A DNA stretch of 16,524 nucleotides from CAZQIC01 sp964593555 (GTDB lineage: Bacteria > Bacteroidota > Bacteroidia > JAFLBG01), in NCBI GenBank assembly GCA_964593555.1, contig CAZQIC010000110.1, positions 1-16,524 on the forward strand. Reading direction: 5' to 3'. The notes under the pieces are model-generated. The model ran no database searches and was not told the origin of the DNA. It saw nothing but the letters and a program-made list of their open reading frames with translations. The translations under genes and the position numbers were made by a program. Below, piece by piece: positions 8,294 to 15,220 of the stretch (its first letter is position 1; every line of letters begins with the position of its first letter).

Positions 8294-8966
8294 TTACCAG
8301 TCCTTTTCAATTTGAACATTACTTCCTTTTACTTTTTGTTTTTTTAATTTTTTCTGAATTTCTTTTTCATCATTGTTCAGCGCTTCCATTATTTTTTTTG
8401 CTTCTTCTTTGGATATTTGAGGCTGNNNNNNNNNNAGGCTGTTGCTGCTGCTCATCTTTTATGTCTTTCTTTTTTTTGTCGTCCTTTTCATCTTTTTTAT
8501 CGTCTTTGTTTTTGTCTTTTTCTTTATCTTGCTGCTGCTGTTGCTGAAGCATTTTCATTGCGTATGCAAGGTTGTACCTGGTGTCTTCATCATTCGGATT
8601 GTTTTTTAGGGCGTTTTTATATGCTTTAACACTTTCTTCAAATTTTTTGCCTTTTAAATAGGAGTTGCCAAGGTTGTGATAGGCTTGTGCTAAAGAATCT
8701 TTCCGCATTTTTTTTTGCGTAACAATTTCAAATTGCCCGGCTGCTTCTTCATATTTGCCTTGTTTGTAATACGCGTCACCAAGGTTGAATATTGCTTTAG
8801 TATTGTCCTTCTTTTTTTCGAGTGATTCTTTGTATTGTTTTTCCGCTTCAGAAAATTTACCATCGTTATATAAACTATTTCCCTCACGAATATATTTTTT
8901 CTCATCCTGGGCGAAGCAGGCGAGAACTGAAATAGATAAATAAACAAATACAACTATCGCTCTCAT
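8294..8966 (-). CDS. batC: BatC, TPR protein with glutamine-rich linker, interrupted by an assembly gap
   Basis: The ATG at 8964-8966 overlaps the batB stop (TAATG) and starts a signal peptide MRAIVVFVYLSISVLACFAQ. Three TPR units follow (about 24-57, 58-91, 93-126), then QQQQQQ, a Lys/Asp-rich stretch (147-171) and a second Gln run. Ten Ns (8426-8435) interrupt the gene there. Reading on from 8425 gives QPQISKEEAKKIMEAL, continuing to VQIEKDW and a TAA at 8294-8296. This is the conserved BatC C-terminus (SKEEAxxxLEAL...DW) as I know it from the family. It lies in a different frame from one that reads straight through ten Ns, so the true gap is not 10 nt. Both gap edges carry AGGCTG, and joining the contigs on that shared hexamer restores one open frame of about 210 residues. 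Role: periplasmic TPR scaffold of the Bat complex, possibly lipid-anchored through Cys17. Confidence 0.88.
8426..8435. other. assembly gap of 10 Ns inside batC
   Basis: Ten Ns lie in the CAG/CAA-rich (Gln) tract of batC. The sequence ends in AGGCTG on the low side (8420-8425) and resumes with AGGCTG on the high side (8436-8441). Ten is not a multiple of three although both sides code for BatC in frames that need a multiple of three between them, so the run is a placeholder. Confidence 0.97.
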
Positions 8967-10006
8967 TATTTTTTTCCTTTTCCGTAAATGTTTAATTTTT
9001 GGAGCCACTTGCTTTTTGTTTCAGAAATAAGTGCTTCCAGCACAAAAAAGAATAAGGCTATAGCGGCGAAATAATAAAACTTATTATCGTAATCGGTAAA
9101 CATTTTACTTTCAAATTGTTTTTTTTCCAGTTTGTTAATTTCGTTGAGAATAATATTTAAACCCAGTTCGCTGCCTGTAGCGTGGACATAAATGCCTTTT
9201 CCGGCGCTGCTGATCTCTTCCAGAATTGATTCGTTAAGTTTTGTTACCACTGTGTTTCCTTCTTTATCTTTTTTGTATCCCGATAAAATATTGTTTTTAT
9301 AAATAGGAATTGGTGTTCCATCCAATGAACCAATACCAATGGTATGCACGTAGATATTTTTTTCTGCTGCTGCTTCTGCCGCCTTTATAGCATCGTCCTC
9401 GTGGCCCTCACCATCTGTAATAACTACAATAGCCCTGTTCTTTCCTTCATCTTTACCAAACGATTCAATGGCAAGTTCTAACGCGGAACTTATTATAGTT
9501 CCCTGAGTAGGTACAATATCACAATCGATATTCTGTAAGAAAAGTTTTCCTGCTGCATAATCTGTGGTGATAGGAAGTTGTACATAAGCATTGCCCGCAA
9601 ATACAATAATTCCTATCCTGTCGCCTTCCAGTTTATCAATGAGTTTTTCAAGAGCTTGTTTGGCTCTTTCAAGGCGGTTGGGACTAATATCCTCCGCCTT
9701 CATACTGTTGGATACATCAAGGCATATCATGATATCTGCTCCCTCGCGTTTTACTTCGATGGGTTTTGATCCAATTTGCGGATTTAGTATGCTGGTTACT
9801 AAAAACAAAAATGCTATGGTAATGATGATTAATTTTAATACAGGTTTGGCAGTTGATGCATCCGGCATTAATTGTTTAATCAATTCCTTATCTCCAAATG
9901 CTTTAATTGCTTTTCTTTTGCGTACAACCATAATAGCATAGAAAGTAATGATCAGGGGTATGATCAAAAATCCGTATGCATATTCTATATTTTCTAAACG
10001 AAACAT
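8966..10006 (-). CDS. batB: BatB, membrane-anchored VWA protein
   Basis: A 346-residue VWA-domain protein. Two membrane segments near the N-terminus (about 9-28 and 57-75) precede the VWA domain (about 90-290), and a third (about 311-328) follows it, as usual for BatA/BatB. The metal-ion-dependent adhesion site is complete: DVSNS (Asp97, Ser99, Ser101), QGT (Thr170) and TDGEG (Asp198). An intact MIDAS argues for metal-dependent binding of an acidic partner, perhaps BatA, MoxR or an envelope substrate. It begins 2 nt after the batA stop, and its stop overlaps the batC start (TAATG), so translation is probably coupled. I call it BatB because it is the second of the two adjacent VWA genes and directly precedes batC. 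Its sequence is clearly different from the BatA copy. Confidence 0.93.
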   Translation of the reverse strand: MFRLENIEYAYGFLIIPLIITFYAIMVVRKRKAIKAFGDKELIKQLMPDASTAKPVLKLIIITIAFLFLVTSILNPQIGSKPIEVKREGADIMICLDVSNSMKAEDISPNRLERAKQALEKLIDKLEGDRIGIIVFAGNAYVQLPITTDYAAGKLFLQNIDCDIVPTQGTIISSALELAIESFGKDEGKNRAIVVITDGEGHEDDAIKAAEAAAEKNIYVHTIGIGSLDGTPIPIYKNNILSGYKKDKEGNTVVTKLNESILEEISSAGKGIYVHATGSELGLNIILNEINKLEKKQFESKMFTDYDNKFYYFAAIALFFFVLEALISETKSKWLQKLNIYGKGKK

Positions 10007-10007
10007 A

Positions 10008-11018
10008 TTATGGCAATGTTCTTAATAATGTATAACGTAAAATACTTTCCAGTGCAAGCAAAATGCCAGCCACTAAAGCGAATGGTAAAAAGCGTTCTTC
10101 TTTATTAGTAAAACTTTTTTCCTCTATCACTGTTTTTTCCAATCTGTCAATTTCACTGTAAATGCCGGCGAGTTTTTTCTTGTCAGTTGCTCTGAAATAT
10201 TTTCCTCCTGTTATTTCAGCTATTTTTTTCATAACGTCTTCATCAATTTTTACATCCACATAATCAAATTCATATTGGCCGTTAGGATATAACGCTATAG
10301 GTGAAAGCGCCTTGCCAATGGTGCCTACACCAATTGAATATACACGTATGCCGTAAGCCTTAGCTACATCGGCTGCAGTGAGAGGTGCAATGGAACCGAG
10401 GTTATTCACACCATCGGTTAGAATGATCACTACTTTGCTTTTGGCTTTACTGTCTTTAATGCGATTCACTGCATTTGCTAATCCCATTCCAATTGCTGTT
10501 CCATCTGCTATCATTCCTGTTTTTACAGCTGAGAAAAGATTTTTTATAATAGCATGGTCAGTGGTAAGTGGGCATTGAGTAAAACTTTCTCCGCTGAAAA
10601 TTACAAGTCCTATCCTGTCATTTGGCCTGCTATCAATAAAATCCATAGCTACTTCCTTGGAAGCCTCAAGGCGATCGGGTTTAAAATCTTTCGCAAGCAT
10701 ACTTGCCGAAATATCCATCGCTAACACAATGTCTATTCCTTCTGTCTCTATGTTTTTCCAACTCGATCGTGACTGCGGCCTCGCCAATACTGCTATGATT
10801 AATGCAATACCAAGGCTGCGTAATAAAAAAAGCAAATGTCTTAAGTAGATTTTAGCAGAAGGCTTAATGTTCTCCAGTGTTTTTAATGAAGACATTCTCA
10901 AGGTGGCGGTTCCTTTTTTTAATCTCCATATATACCATGCGGTTAGCAATGGTATAATAACCATTAACCAGAATAGTTCCGGGTTCGCAAATGTTATATC
11001 GTTTAAAAAACTAAGCAC
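10008..11018 (-). CDS. batA: BatA, membrane-anchored VWA protein
   Basis: A 336-residue VWA protein with membrane segments at about 14-32 and 62-79, a VWA domain at about 95-290 and a final membrane segment at about 310-328. The MIDAS residues are all present: DISAS (Asp102, Ser104, Ser106), DGT (Thr174) and TDGVN (Asp202). The N-terminal FANPELFWLMVIIPLLTAWY is typical of Bacteroidota BatA. The start is GTG at 11016-11018, overlapping the upstream stop by 8 nt. This start is chosen because it leaves the family-typical residues before the first membrane helix. Together with BatB it gives two membrane VWA modules, with a third in the DUF58 protein, for the MoxR ATPase to act on. In other bacteria batA is linked to oxygen tolerance and stress resistance, but the molecular role is not established. 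Confidence 0.93.
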   Translation of the reverse strand: MLSFLNDITFANPELFWLMVIIPLLTAWYIWRLKKGTATLRMSSLKTLENIKPSAKIYLRHLLFLLRSLGIALIIAVLARPQSRSSWKNIETEGIDIVLAMDISASMLAKDFKPDRLEASKEVAMDFIDSRPNDRIGLVIFSGESFTQCPLTTDHAIIKNLFSAVKTGMIADGTAIGMGLANAVNRIKDSKAKSKVVIILTDGVNNLGSIAPLTAADVAKAYGIRVYSIGVGTIGKALSPIALYPNGQYEFDYVDVKIDEDVMKKIAEITGGKYFRATDKKKLAGIYSEIDRLEKTVIEEKSFTNKEERFLPFALVAGILLALESILRYTLLRTLP

Positions 11019-12009
11019 CGCTATTGTTGTTTAATTCGTTTGGTGTATCTGGTTGTATTACTTCTTCACGTTTTGTTCCATTCACAAATTCAACGGCGTG
11101 AGTCAGGCACATTTCATTCTCACTCGCAATGGGCTGGCTCTTGGCAAATTTCACGAGGTCGGCCATGGTCAATAATTGTCTGAGTTTGTTCTTGCTTTCA
11201 TTATCAACCACCAGGCTTCTGAACTGAAGTAAAATTTCATCGGTAGTTTGCTCAAGTGCATTTACTTTAAAACGTAGTTCAATGTAGTTCCGTATGATCT
11301 CTGAAATACCGGTGTAGTACTGTTTCGTTTTTCCTTCCTGCCATAATTTTTCTTCCCGCAGCTTTTCAAGCGCTTGCAATGCAATAACATCAGGCGGAAG
11401 CGAAGGTTCTTCTTTTACTACTGGTTTATGCTTGTGTTTTCTCAAATAAAGTAAAGTAAGATAGATCACTGCGATTATGGCGGCAGCAATACCAAGTCCC
11501 CAATAGATGTAGGGTAATAGTTCCCTGAAATCAAAAGGTTCTTCAATTGGAGGTTTAATATCTCGGATGGCAATGGTGGTATCAATCGGAATTGTATTTA
11601 CGGCCAGTAATAAGGCTTCAGTCTCAAACACTTTGTTTGAATCGCCATTGAGTATAAATTTAAATGGTGGTATTGCATAGTACCCGCTATCGAAAGACGT
11701 AATCGTTAGTGTCTGGCTTTGCTGCAATTCATTATTTTCTCTATCAGGAATAGTAGTGTCAATTTTTGTTTTGGAAACAATTTCAATTTGTTTAATAATG
11801 GTATCTGATAATGAAGGCCATAAAATATTAGTGATATTATCAGTGGCTTTGTAATTAACAGTAATGTGAATTTTGGTTTGTTCACCAATTAAAATGGAAT
11901 TGCTGTCCAGCTGCGCATTTACTTTTACCTGTGAAAAAAGGGCAGGGGAGAGCATCGACAAAATTGCCGATACAAAAAGAAATACAAACCTGTTCTTCAG
12001 TAACATCAT
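11011..12009 (-). CDS. DUF4381-like / BatD N-terminal-like membrane protein of the bat operon
   Basis: A 332-residue single-pass membrane protein. The signal peptide ends near SPALFSQ (residue 27). The periplasmic part (28-160) is beta-rich, with INVT-like strands and an early VNAQLDSNSILIGEQTKI that echoes the N-terminus of BatD. A membrane helix lies at about 165-189, followed by a cytoplasmic helical region of about 140 residues (IALQALEKLREEKLWQEGKT and onward). This architecture is found in the gene normally lying between DUF58 and batA in Bacteroidota; it corresponds to the DUF4381 class of other phyla. The ATG overlaps the stop of the DUF58 gene (ATGA) and its stop overlaps the batA start, so it is embedded in the operon. 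I infer that it couples a periplasmic sensor domain to the cytoplasmic MoxR/DUF58 side. Confidence 0.82.
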   Translation of the reverse strand: MMLLKNRFVFLFVSAILSMLSPALFSQVKVNAQLDSNSILIGEQTKIHITVNYKATDNITNILWPSLSDTIIKQIEIVSKTKIDTTIPDRENNELQQSQTLTITSFDSGYYAIPPFKFILNGDSNKVFETEALLLAVNTIPIDTTIAIRDIKPPIEEPFDFRELLPYIYWGLGIAAAIIAVIYLTLLYLRKHKHKPVVKEEPSLPPDVIALQALEKLREEKLWQEGKTKQYYTGISEIIRNYIELRFKVNALEQTTDEILLQFRSLVVDNESKNKLRQLLTMADLVKFAKSQPIASENEMCLTHAVEFVNGTKREEVIQPDTPNELNNNSGA

Positions 12010-12878
12010 GCCCCTCTCTTTTTAAATAAATTCATCAATGGCTTAATGTATGATTCCCCCGTATTGATATAAGCAGCATCAACACCGCTGCGATTAAATA
12101 TATCTTTCAATTCATCATCCGCTTTTTTACGATTGATGCTGTATTGATTTCTTGTTGCTTTGTCGGAAGTATTTATCCAGCGTATAGTTCCTGTCTCGGC
12201 ATCTTTCATTTTTATCAAACCCACATTCGGAATTTCATTTTCCCTTTTATCAAATATCTTTAATGCAATTAGATCATGTTTTCTATTGGCGATCTTTAAG
12301 GCATCGTTAAATCCTTTATCAATAAAATCTGAGATTAAAAAAGCCGTGCTTTTTTTCTTGATCACATTGTTTAAAAATTTCAGCGCCTGTTCAATATTTG
12401 TTCCTGTGCTTGTAGGCTCAATATCAATAAGGTCGCGGATAATACGTAGTATATGTGACTTTCCTTTTTTAGGCGGAATAAATTTTTCTATTTTATCACT
12501 AAAAAAAATGATCCCGGTTTTATCGTTGTTCTGTATAGCAGAAAAAGCAATTACAGCGCAGAGTTCAGTGATCAGGTCTTTTTTACTTCTTTGTGTAGTG
12601 CCAAAATTTTCAGAGGCGCTCACGTCTACGAGCAGCATCACTGTCATTTCCCTTTCCTCTTCAAACACCTTTACATAAGGGTGGCCAAAGCGCGCAGTTA
12701 CGTTCCAGTCAATTGTTCTGATATCATCGCCATGCTGGTACTCCCGCACTTCGCTAAAGGCCATACCACGTCCTTTAAAGGCGCTGTGGTACTCCCCGGA
12801 AAAAATCTGGTTGGAGAGTCCTTTCGACTTTATCTCGATCTTGCGTACCTTTTTTAAAAGTTCGGTGGTTTCCATCAT
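12006..12878 (-). CDS. DUF58 VWA-like protein, MoxR partner
   Basis: A 290-residue soluble protein with no signal peptide or membrane segment. The DUF58 signature EYQHGDDIRTIDWNVTAR lies at residues 46-63, preceded by SGEYHSAFKGRGMAFSEVRE. A VWA-type domain follows with an intact MIDAS: LLVDVSASE (Asp85, Ser87, Ser89), TGT (Thr160) and ISD (Asp184). DUF58 proteins are regularly encoded next to MoxR AAA+ ATPases, as here, and are thought to be their VWA partners in the cytoplasm. The gene is separated from moxR by 72 nt of repeat-containing DNA and overlaps the next gene by 4 nt (ATGA). Two successive ATGs (12876-12878 and 12873-12875) could serve as start. No Shine-Dalgarno sequence is visible, and the leader is formed by a heptamer repeat tract. 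Confidence 0.92.
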   Translation of the reverse strand: MMETTELLKKVRKIEIKSKGLSNQIFSGEYHSAFKGRGMAFSEVREYQHGDDIRTIDWNVTARFGHPYVKVFEEEREMTVMLLVDVSASENFGTTQRSKKDLITELCAVIAFSAIQNNDKTGIIFFSDKIEKFIPPKKGKSHILRIIRDLIDIEPTSTGTNIEQALKFLNNVIKKKSTAFLISDFIDKGFNDALKIANRKHDLIALKIFDKRENEIPNVGLIKMKDAETGTIRWINTSDKATRNQYSINRKKADDELKDIFNRSGVDAAYINTGESYIKPLMNLFKKRGA

Positions 12879-12882
12879 TAAT

Positions 12883-12924
12883 AGTATTGAGTCGTTAGTA
12901 TTGAGTAATTAGTTATAGCTAAAG
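12883..12924. repeat. heptamer-phased tandem repeat between moxR and DUF58
   Basis: Two 14-nt units, AGTATTGAGTCGTT and AGTATTGAGTAATT, differ at two positions and are followed by a decayed third, AGTTATAGCTAAAG. The units split further into similar 7-mers (TTAGTAT, TGAGTCG, TTAGTAT, TGAGTAA, TTAGTTA). The tract fills much of the intergenic space and reaches to 4 nt before the DUF58 start. Confidence 0.65.
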
Positions 12925-12950
12925 ACTAATTTCTTTCTACTAAATATTCC

Positions 12951-13937
12951 CTAAGGAACTTCAACAGTATTTAATAATTCGCTGATGATCATTTCAGAAG
13001 TAACGTTTTCCGCTTCTGCTTCGTAAGTAAGTCCAACCCTGTGTCTCATTACATCATGGCAAATTGCTCTTACGTCTTCTGGTATTACATAACCTCTGCG
13101 TTTAATGAATGCATAAGCTTTTGATGCTAATGCAAGGTTTATACTTGCACGGGGCGAACCGCCATAACTAATTAACTGAGAAAATTTTTCCAGCTTGTGG
13201 TCAGCAGGGTAACGTGTGGCATGAACAATATCAACAATGTATTTTTCAATTTTTTCATCCATGTAAACCTGTCTTACAACATCGCGCGCCCTAATAATAT
13301 CCTCAGGTTTTAAAATACAATTTGGAGAAGGGAAGGAGTTACCAATATTCTGACGAATAATTTTTCTTTCATCTTCCTTGGAAGGATAGCCAATTACCAC
13401 TTTTAACATAAAGCGGTCTACCTGTGCTTCGGGTAAGGGATAAGTTCCTTCTTGTTCTATTGGGTTTTGTGTTGCTAATACTAAAAATGGTTCTGGTAAT
13501 TTATGTGTTTCGTCACCAATGGTAACTTGTCTTTCCTGCATGGCTTCGAGCAATGCGCTTTGTACCTTTGCCGGAGCACGGTTTATCTCATCGGCCAATA
13601 TAAGGTTGGAAAAGATTGGTCCTTTACGAACACTGAACTCTTCTCTTTTTTGATTGTAAATAACTGTACCAACCAAATCGGCAGGCAACAGATCGGGAGT
13701 AAATTGTATACGGCTAAAGCCGGCATGTATGGTTGATGCAAGTGATTTGATGGCCAATGTTTTTGCAAGTCCGGGAACACCTTCCAGTAAAATATGTCCG
13801 TTGGAGAGTAGGCCTATCATTAACCGCTCGACCATGTATTTTTGGCCAACGATAACTTTGTCCATTTCCAGGCTAAGCAAATCAACAAAGGCGCTTTCCT
13901 GTTGAATCTTTTCATTCAATTCTTGTATGTCGTTCAT
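12951..13937 (-). CDS. moxR: MoxR-family AAA+ ATPase
   Basis: A 328-residue AAA+ ATPase of the MoxR class. Walker A is GVPGLAKT (53-60), Walker B LILADE (112-117) followed by INRAPAKVQSALLEAMQE typical of MoxR, sensor 1 is ATQNP (Asn158), and the sensor 2 region is YGGSPRASINLA (258-269). Length matches the family norm. MoxR ATPases act as chaperone-like remodelling machines, commonly with VWA proteins. Here it heads an operon with three VWA genes, so DUF58, BatA and BatB are its likely partners. It is cytoplasmic. The ATG at 13935-13937 has a candidate promoter about 20 nt upstream. No frameshift or missing motif is seen. The gene symbol is a family name; no specific MoxR subfamily function is implied. 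Confidence 0.95.
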   Translation of the reverse strand: MNDIQELNEKIQQESAFVDLLSLEMDKVIVGQKYMVERLMIGLLSNGHILLEGVPGLAKTLAIKSLASTIHAGFSRIQFTPDLLPADLVGTVIYNQKREEFSVRKGPIFSNLILADEINRAPAKVQSALLEAMQERQVTIGDETHKLPEPFLVLATQNPIEQEGTYPLPEAQVDRFMLKVVIGYPSKEDERKIIRQNIGNSFPSPNCILKPEDIIRARDVVRQVYMDEKIEKYIVDIVHATRYPADHKLEKFSQLISYGGSPRASINLALASKAYAFIKRRGYVIPEDVRAICHDVMRHRVGLTYEAEAENVTSEMIISELLNTVEVP

Positions 13938-13957
13938 AGGGTATGATTTAACTAAGA

Positions 13958-13965
13958 CAAAATTA
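13958..13965 (-). promoter_or_regulatory. candidate -7 promoter box of the moxR/bat operon
   Basis: On the minus strand TAATTTTG matches the Bacteroidota primary sigma -7 consensus TAnnTTTG exactly and lies 20 nt before the moxR ATG, giving a short leader. A TTG at the expected -33 position is not evident, so the call rests on the -7 match and its position. Confidence 0.5.
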
Positions 13966-13970
13966 ACCTT

Positions 13971-13992
13971 ATCACCTCTTTAAAAGGGTGAT
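13971..13992. promoter_or_regulatory. inverted repeat, possible operator upstream of moxR
   Basis: ATCACC and GGTGAT are separated by 10 nt and lie 5 nt upstream of the candidate -7 box, covering the region between the -33 and -7 positions where a dimeric repressor would block polymerase. Arms are only 6 nt and perfect. Confidence 0.4.
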
Positions 13993-14075
13993 TGTAGTGT
14001 TAAAAATTGTTAATAAAAATGAGGTTTTTTGCTAAAAAAACTAAATATAAGCCCTGTTTTGAGTTAAAAACTATA

Positions 14076-14096
14076 GTTCAAAGTTTAAAGTTTGCG
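14076..14096. repeat. heptamer repeat upstream of moxR
   Basis: Three consecutive 7-mers, GTTCAAA GTTTAAA GTTTGCG, are seen in phase, the first two differing at one base. They sit just downstream of the stop of the small membrane protein gene (14106) and about 140 nt upstream of moxR. Confidence 0.5.
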
Positions 14097-14105
14097 AAAA
14101 TGAGT

Positions 14106-14444
14106 CTAATTTTTTAACCCCGGTAAAAGGACTTTGAAAACAAGATAGGATAGTATACCTACAACGGCTGCAACAATATATTTTATCCGACTATAATCTT
14201 CCTCATCATTATTATTTTGTGTTTCGGAATAGGAGGCATTCTTCTTTACGATAATTTCACCGTTTTTAATTTCTGTTACAAAGGGATTGCCTTTTACTAT
14301 TTTTTTTGCGATTCGTTTTTGTTCTGAAAGTGAAATATCTCTGTAGAACATGCTATGTGCAGCTTGTTTGATGGAATAAAACCCAAACTCTTCGGTATTT
14401 TTCAGAACAATTAAAATGATTTCTTCTTCTGATTTATTATCCAT
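14106..14444 (-). CDS. small C-terminally membrane-anchored protein, unknown function
   Basis: A 112-residue protein that I do not recognise. Residues 1-70 are soluble and mixed helical, with the pattern EEEIILIVLKNTEEFGFYSI then SLSEQKRIAKKIVKGNPFVT and GEIIVKK, compatible with a small winged-helix-like fold ending in a two-stranded wing (inference only). A polar Asn/Glu/Asp linker (about 71-84) leads to one hydrophobic segment (about 88-107) very close to the C-terminus, so it looks tail-anchored with the body in the cytoplasm. There is no signal peptide. It sits between the cupredoxin terminator and the moxR promoter region and probably has its own transcript. The ATG at 14442-14444 has no Shine-Dalgarno sequence. 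Confidence 0.65.
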   Translation of the reverse strand: MDNKSEEEIILIVLKNTEEFGFYSIKQAAHSMFYRDISLSEQKRIAKKIVKGNPFVTEIKNGEIIVKKNASYSETQNNNDEEDYSRIKYIVAAVVGILSYLVFKVLLPGLKN

Positions 14445-14479
14445 TTTATTGGGGGTTAACTGCTTGTAAACACGTTTAA

Positions 14480-14512
14480 ATCAAACATCCCGCCATCAGC
14501 GGGATGTTTGAT
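14480..14512 (-). terminator. strong hairpin terminator after the cupredoxin gene
   Basis: ATCAAACATCCCGC and GCGGGATGTTTGAT form a perfect 14-bp stem with a 5-nt loop (CATCA), starting 22 nt beyond the stop of the cupredoxin gene. The tail on the minus strand (TTTAAACGTG) has only a short T run, so it may end transcription inefficiently or protect the 3' end of the message. Confidence 0.75.
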
Positions 14513-14534
14513 AAGAATTAGGATATTCTGCTTT

Positions 14535-15140
14535 TTAATTTTTTATCACATTAAATGATTGTTTTCTTTTCTCGTCAACCTGGAACAAATAAATACCAGC
14601 TGCCAATTGGCTAATGTCTACCGATGTTGTTTCGTTGTTTAGTTTGCCAGTCAATACACTTTTGCCTGTTTGATCTGCGATAATATAAGTTAAACCAATA
14701 ATAGCGGTACCAGCTTTAATTGTAATTACATCGGTTGCAGGATTAGGATAAATAGAAATATTTTCCTGCAATTGATTTTCTGTAATACCAGAGGAGCCCT
14801 GAACCACAATAGTTCCTTTCATACCCATGGAGGCATGAGCGGTACAAACATAATAATGTGTACCAACTGTAAGCTGTGCAGGTAAAACAGTTCCGCCGCT
14901 GCCAGCAGTTTGGAAGCCACCGCTCAAGGCAGTTGTTCCGTTTGAATTCCAGGTGGTTTGGCTTACTTCTCTTGCATCATGTTGAATGCTTGAAAGCGTA
15001 AACGTAACGGAATCACCAAGAGTGATGGTAAATGTAGGCGGAGAAAAAGTATTTCCAGAATTGATTACGGGCCAAACGGTACTGAAGCCTGATATGCTTA
15101 TTGATAAAAAAAGTAATGAGAGTAGCGTTTTAGTTTTCAT
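14535..15140 (-). CDS. secreted cupredoxin (plastocyanin-like) with T9SS sorting domain
   Basis: A 201-residue secreted copper protein. The ATG at 15138-15140 is preferred over a frame-open position 16 codons upstream because it starts the signal peptide MKTKTLLSLLFLSISISGFS directly. Residues about 25-114 form a type 1 copper domain. His54 (in SIQHDAREV) and the CTAHASMGM motif (Cys99, His102, Met107) keep the plastocyanin spacing C-x2-H-x4-M, so all four copper ligands appear present. FTITLGDSVTF is the usual early strand. The remaining residues (about 127-201, ISIYPNPATDVITIKAG to the end, with QLAAGIYLFQV) are a T9SS type A sorting domain, so the protein should reach the cell surface or medium. 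Likely roles are electron transfer or copper binding outside the cell. It appears monocistronic, with a hairpin terminator downstream. Confidence 0.9.
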   Translation of the reverse strand: MKTKTLLSLLFLSISISGFSTVWPVINSGNTFSPPTFTITLGDSVTFTLSSIQHDAREVSQTTWNSNGTTALSGGFQTAGSGGTVLPAQLTVGTHYYVCTAHASMGMKGTIVVQGSSGITENQLQENISIYPNPATDVITIKAGTAIIGLTYIIADQTGKSVLTGKLNNETTSVDISQLAAGIYLFQVDEKRKQSFNVIKN

Positions 15141-15220
15141 CGTATTTGATTTGGTTTGTAAATATTGATTGTAAAAATATTGAGACATTAATCTCGTTTA
15201 AAGATACGAATATTAAGAAT

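Noticed and set aside
8370..9008. A BatC reading frame starting at 9008 and ending at 8370 by translating through the Ns
   Set aside because: The start at 9008 precedes the real signal peptide and overlaps batB by 43 nt. The end depends on the arbitrary gap length; the conserved BatC tail is found in another frame, ending at 8294.
15141..15188. Longer N-terminus of the cupredoxin
   Set aside because: The 16 extra residues (rich in Tyr, Gln and Asn) would precede a well-formed signal peptide that starts at 15140.
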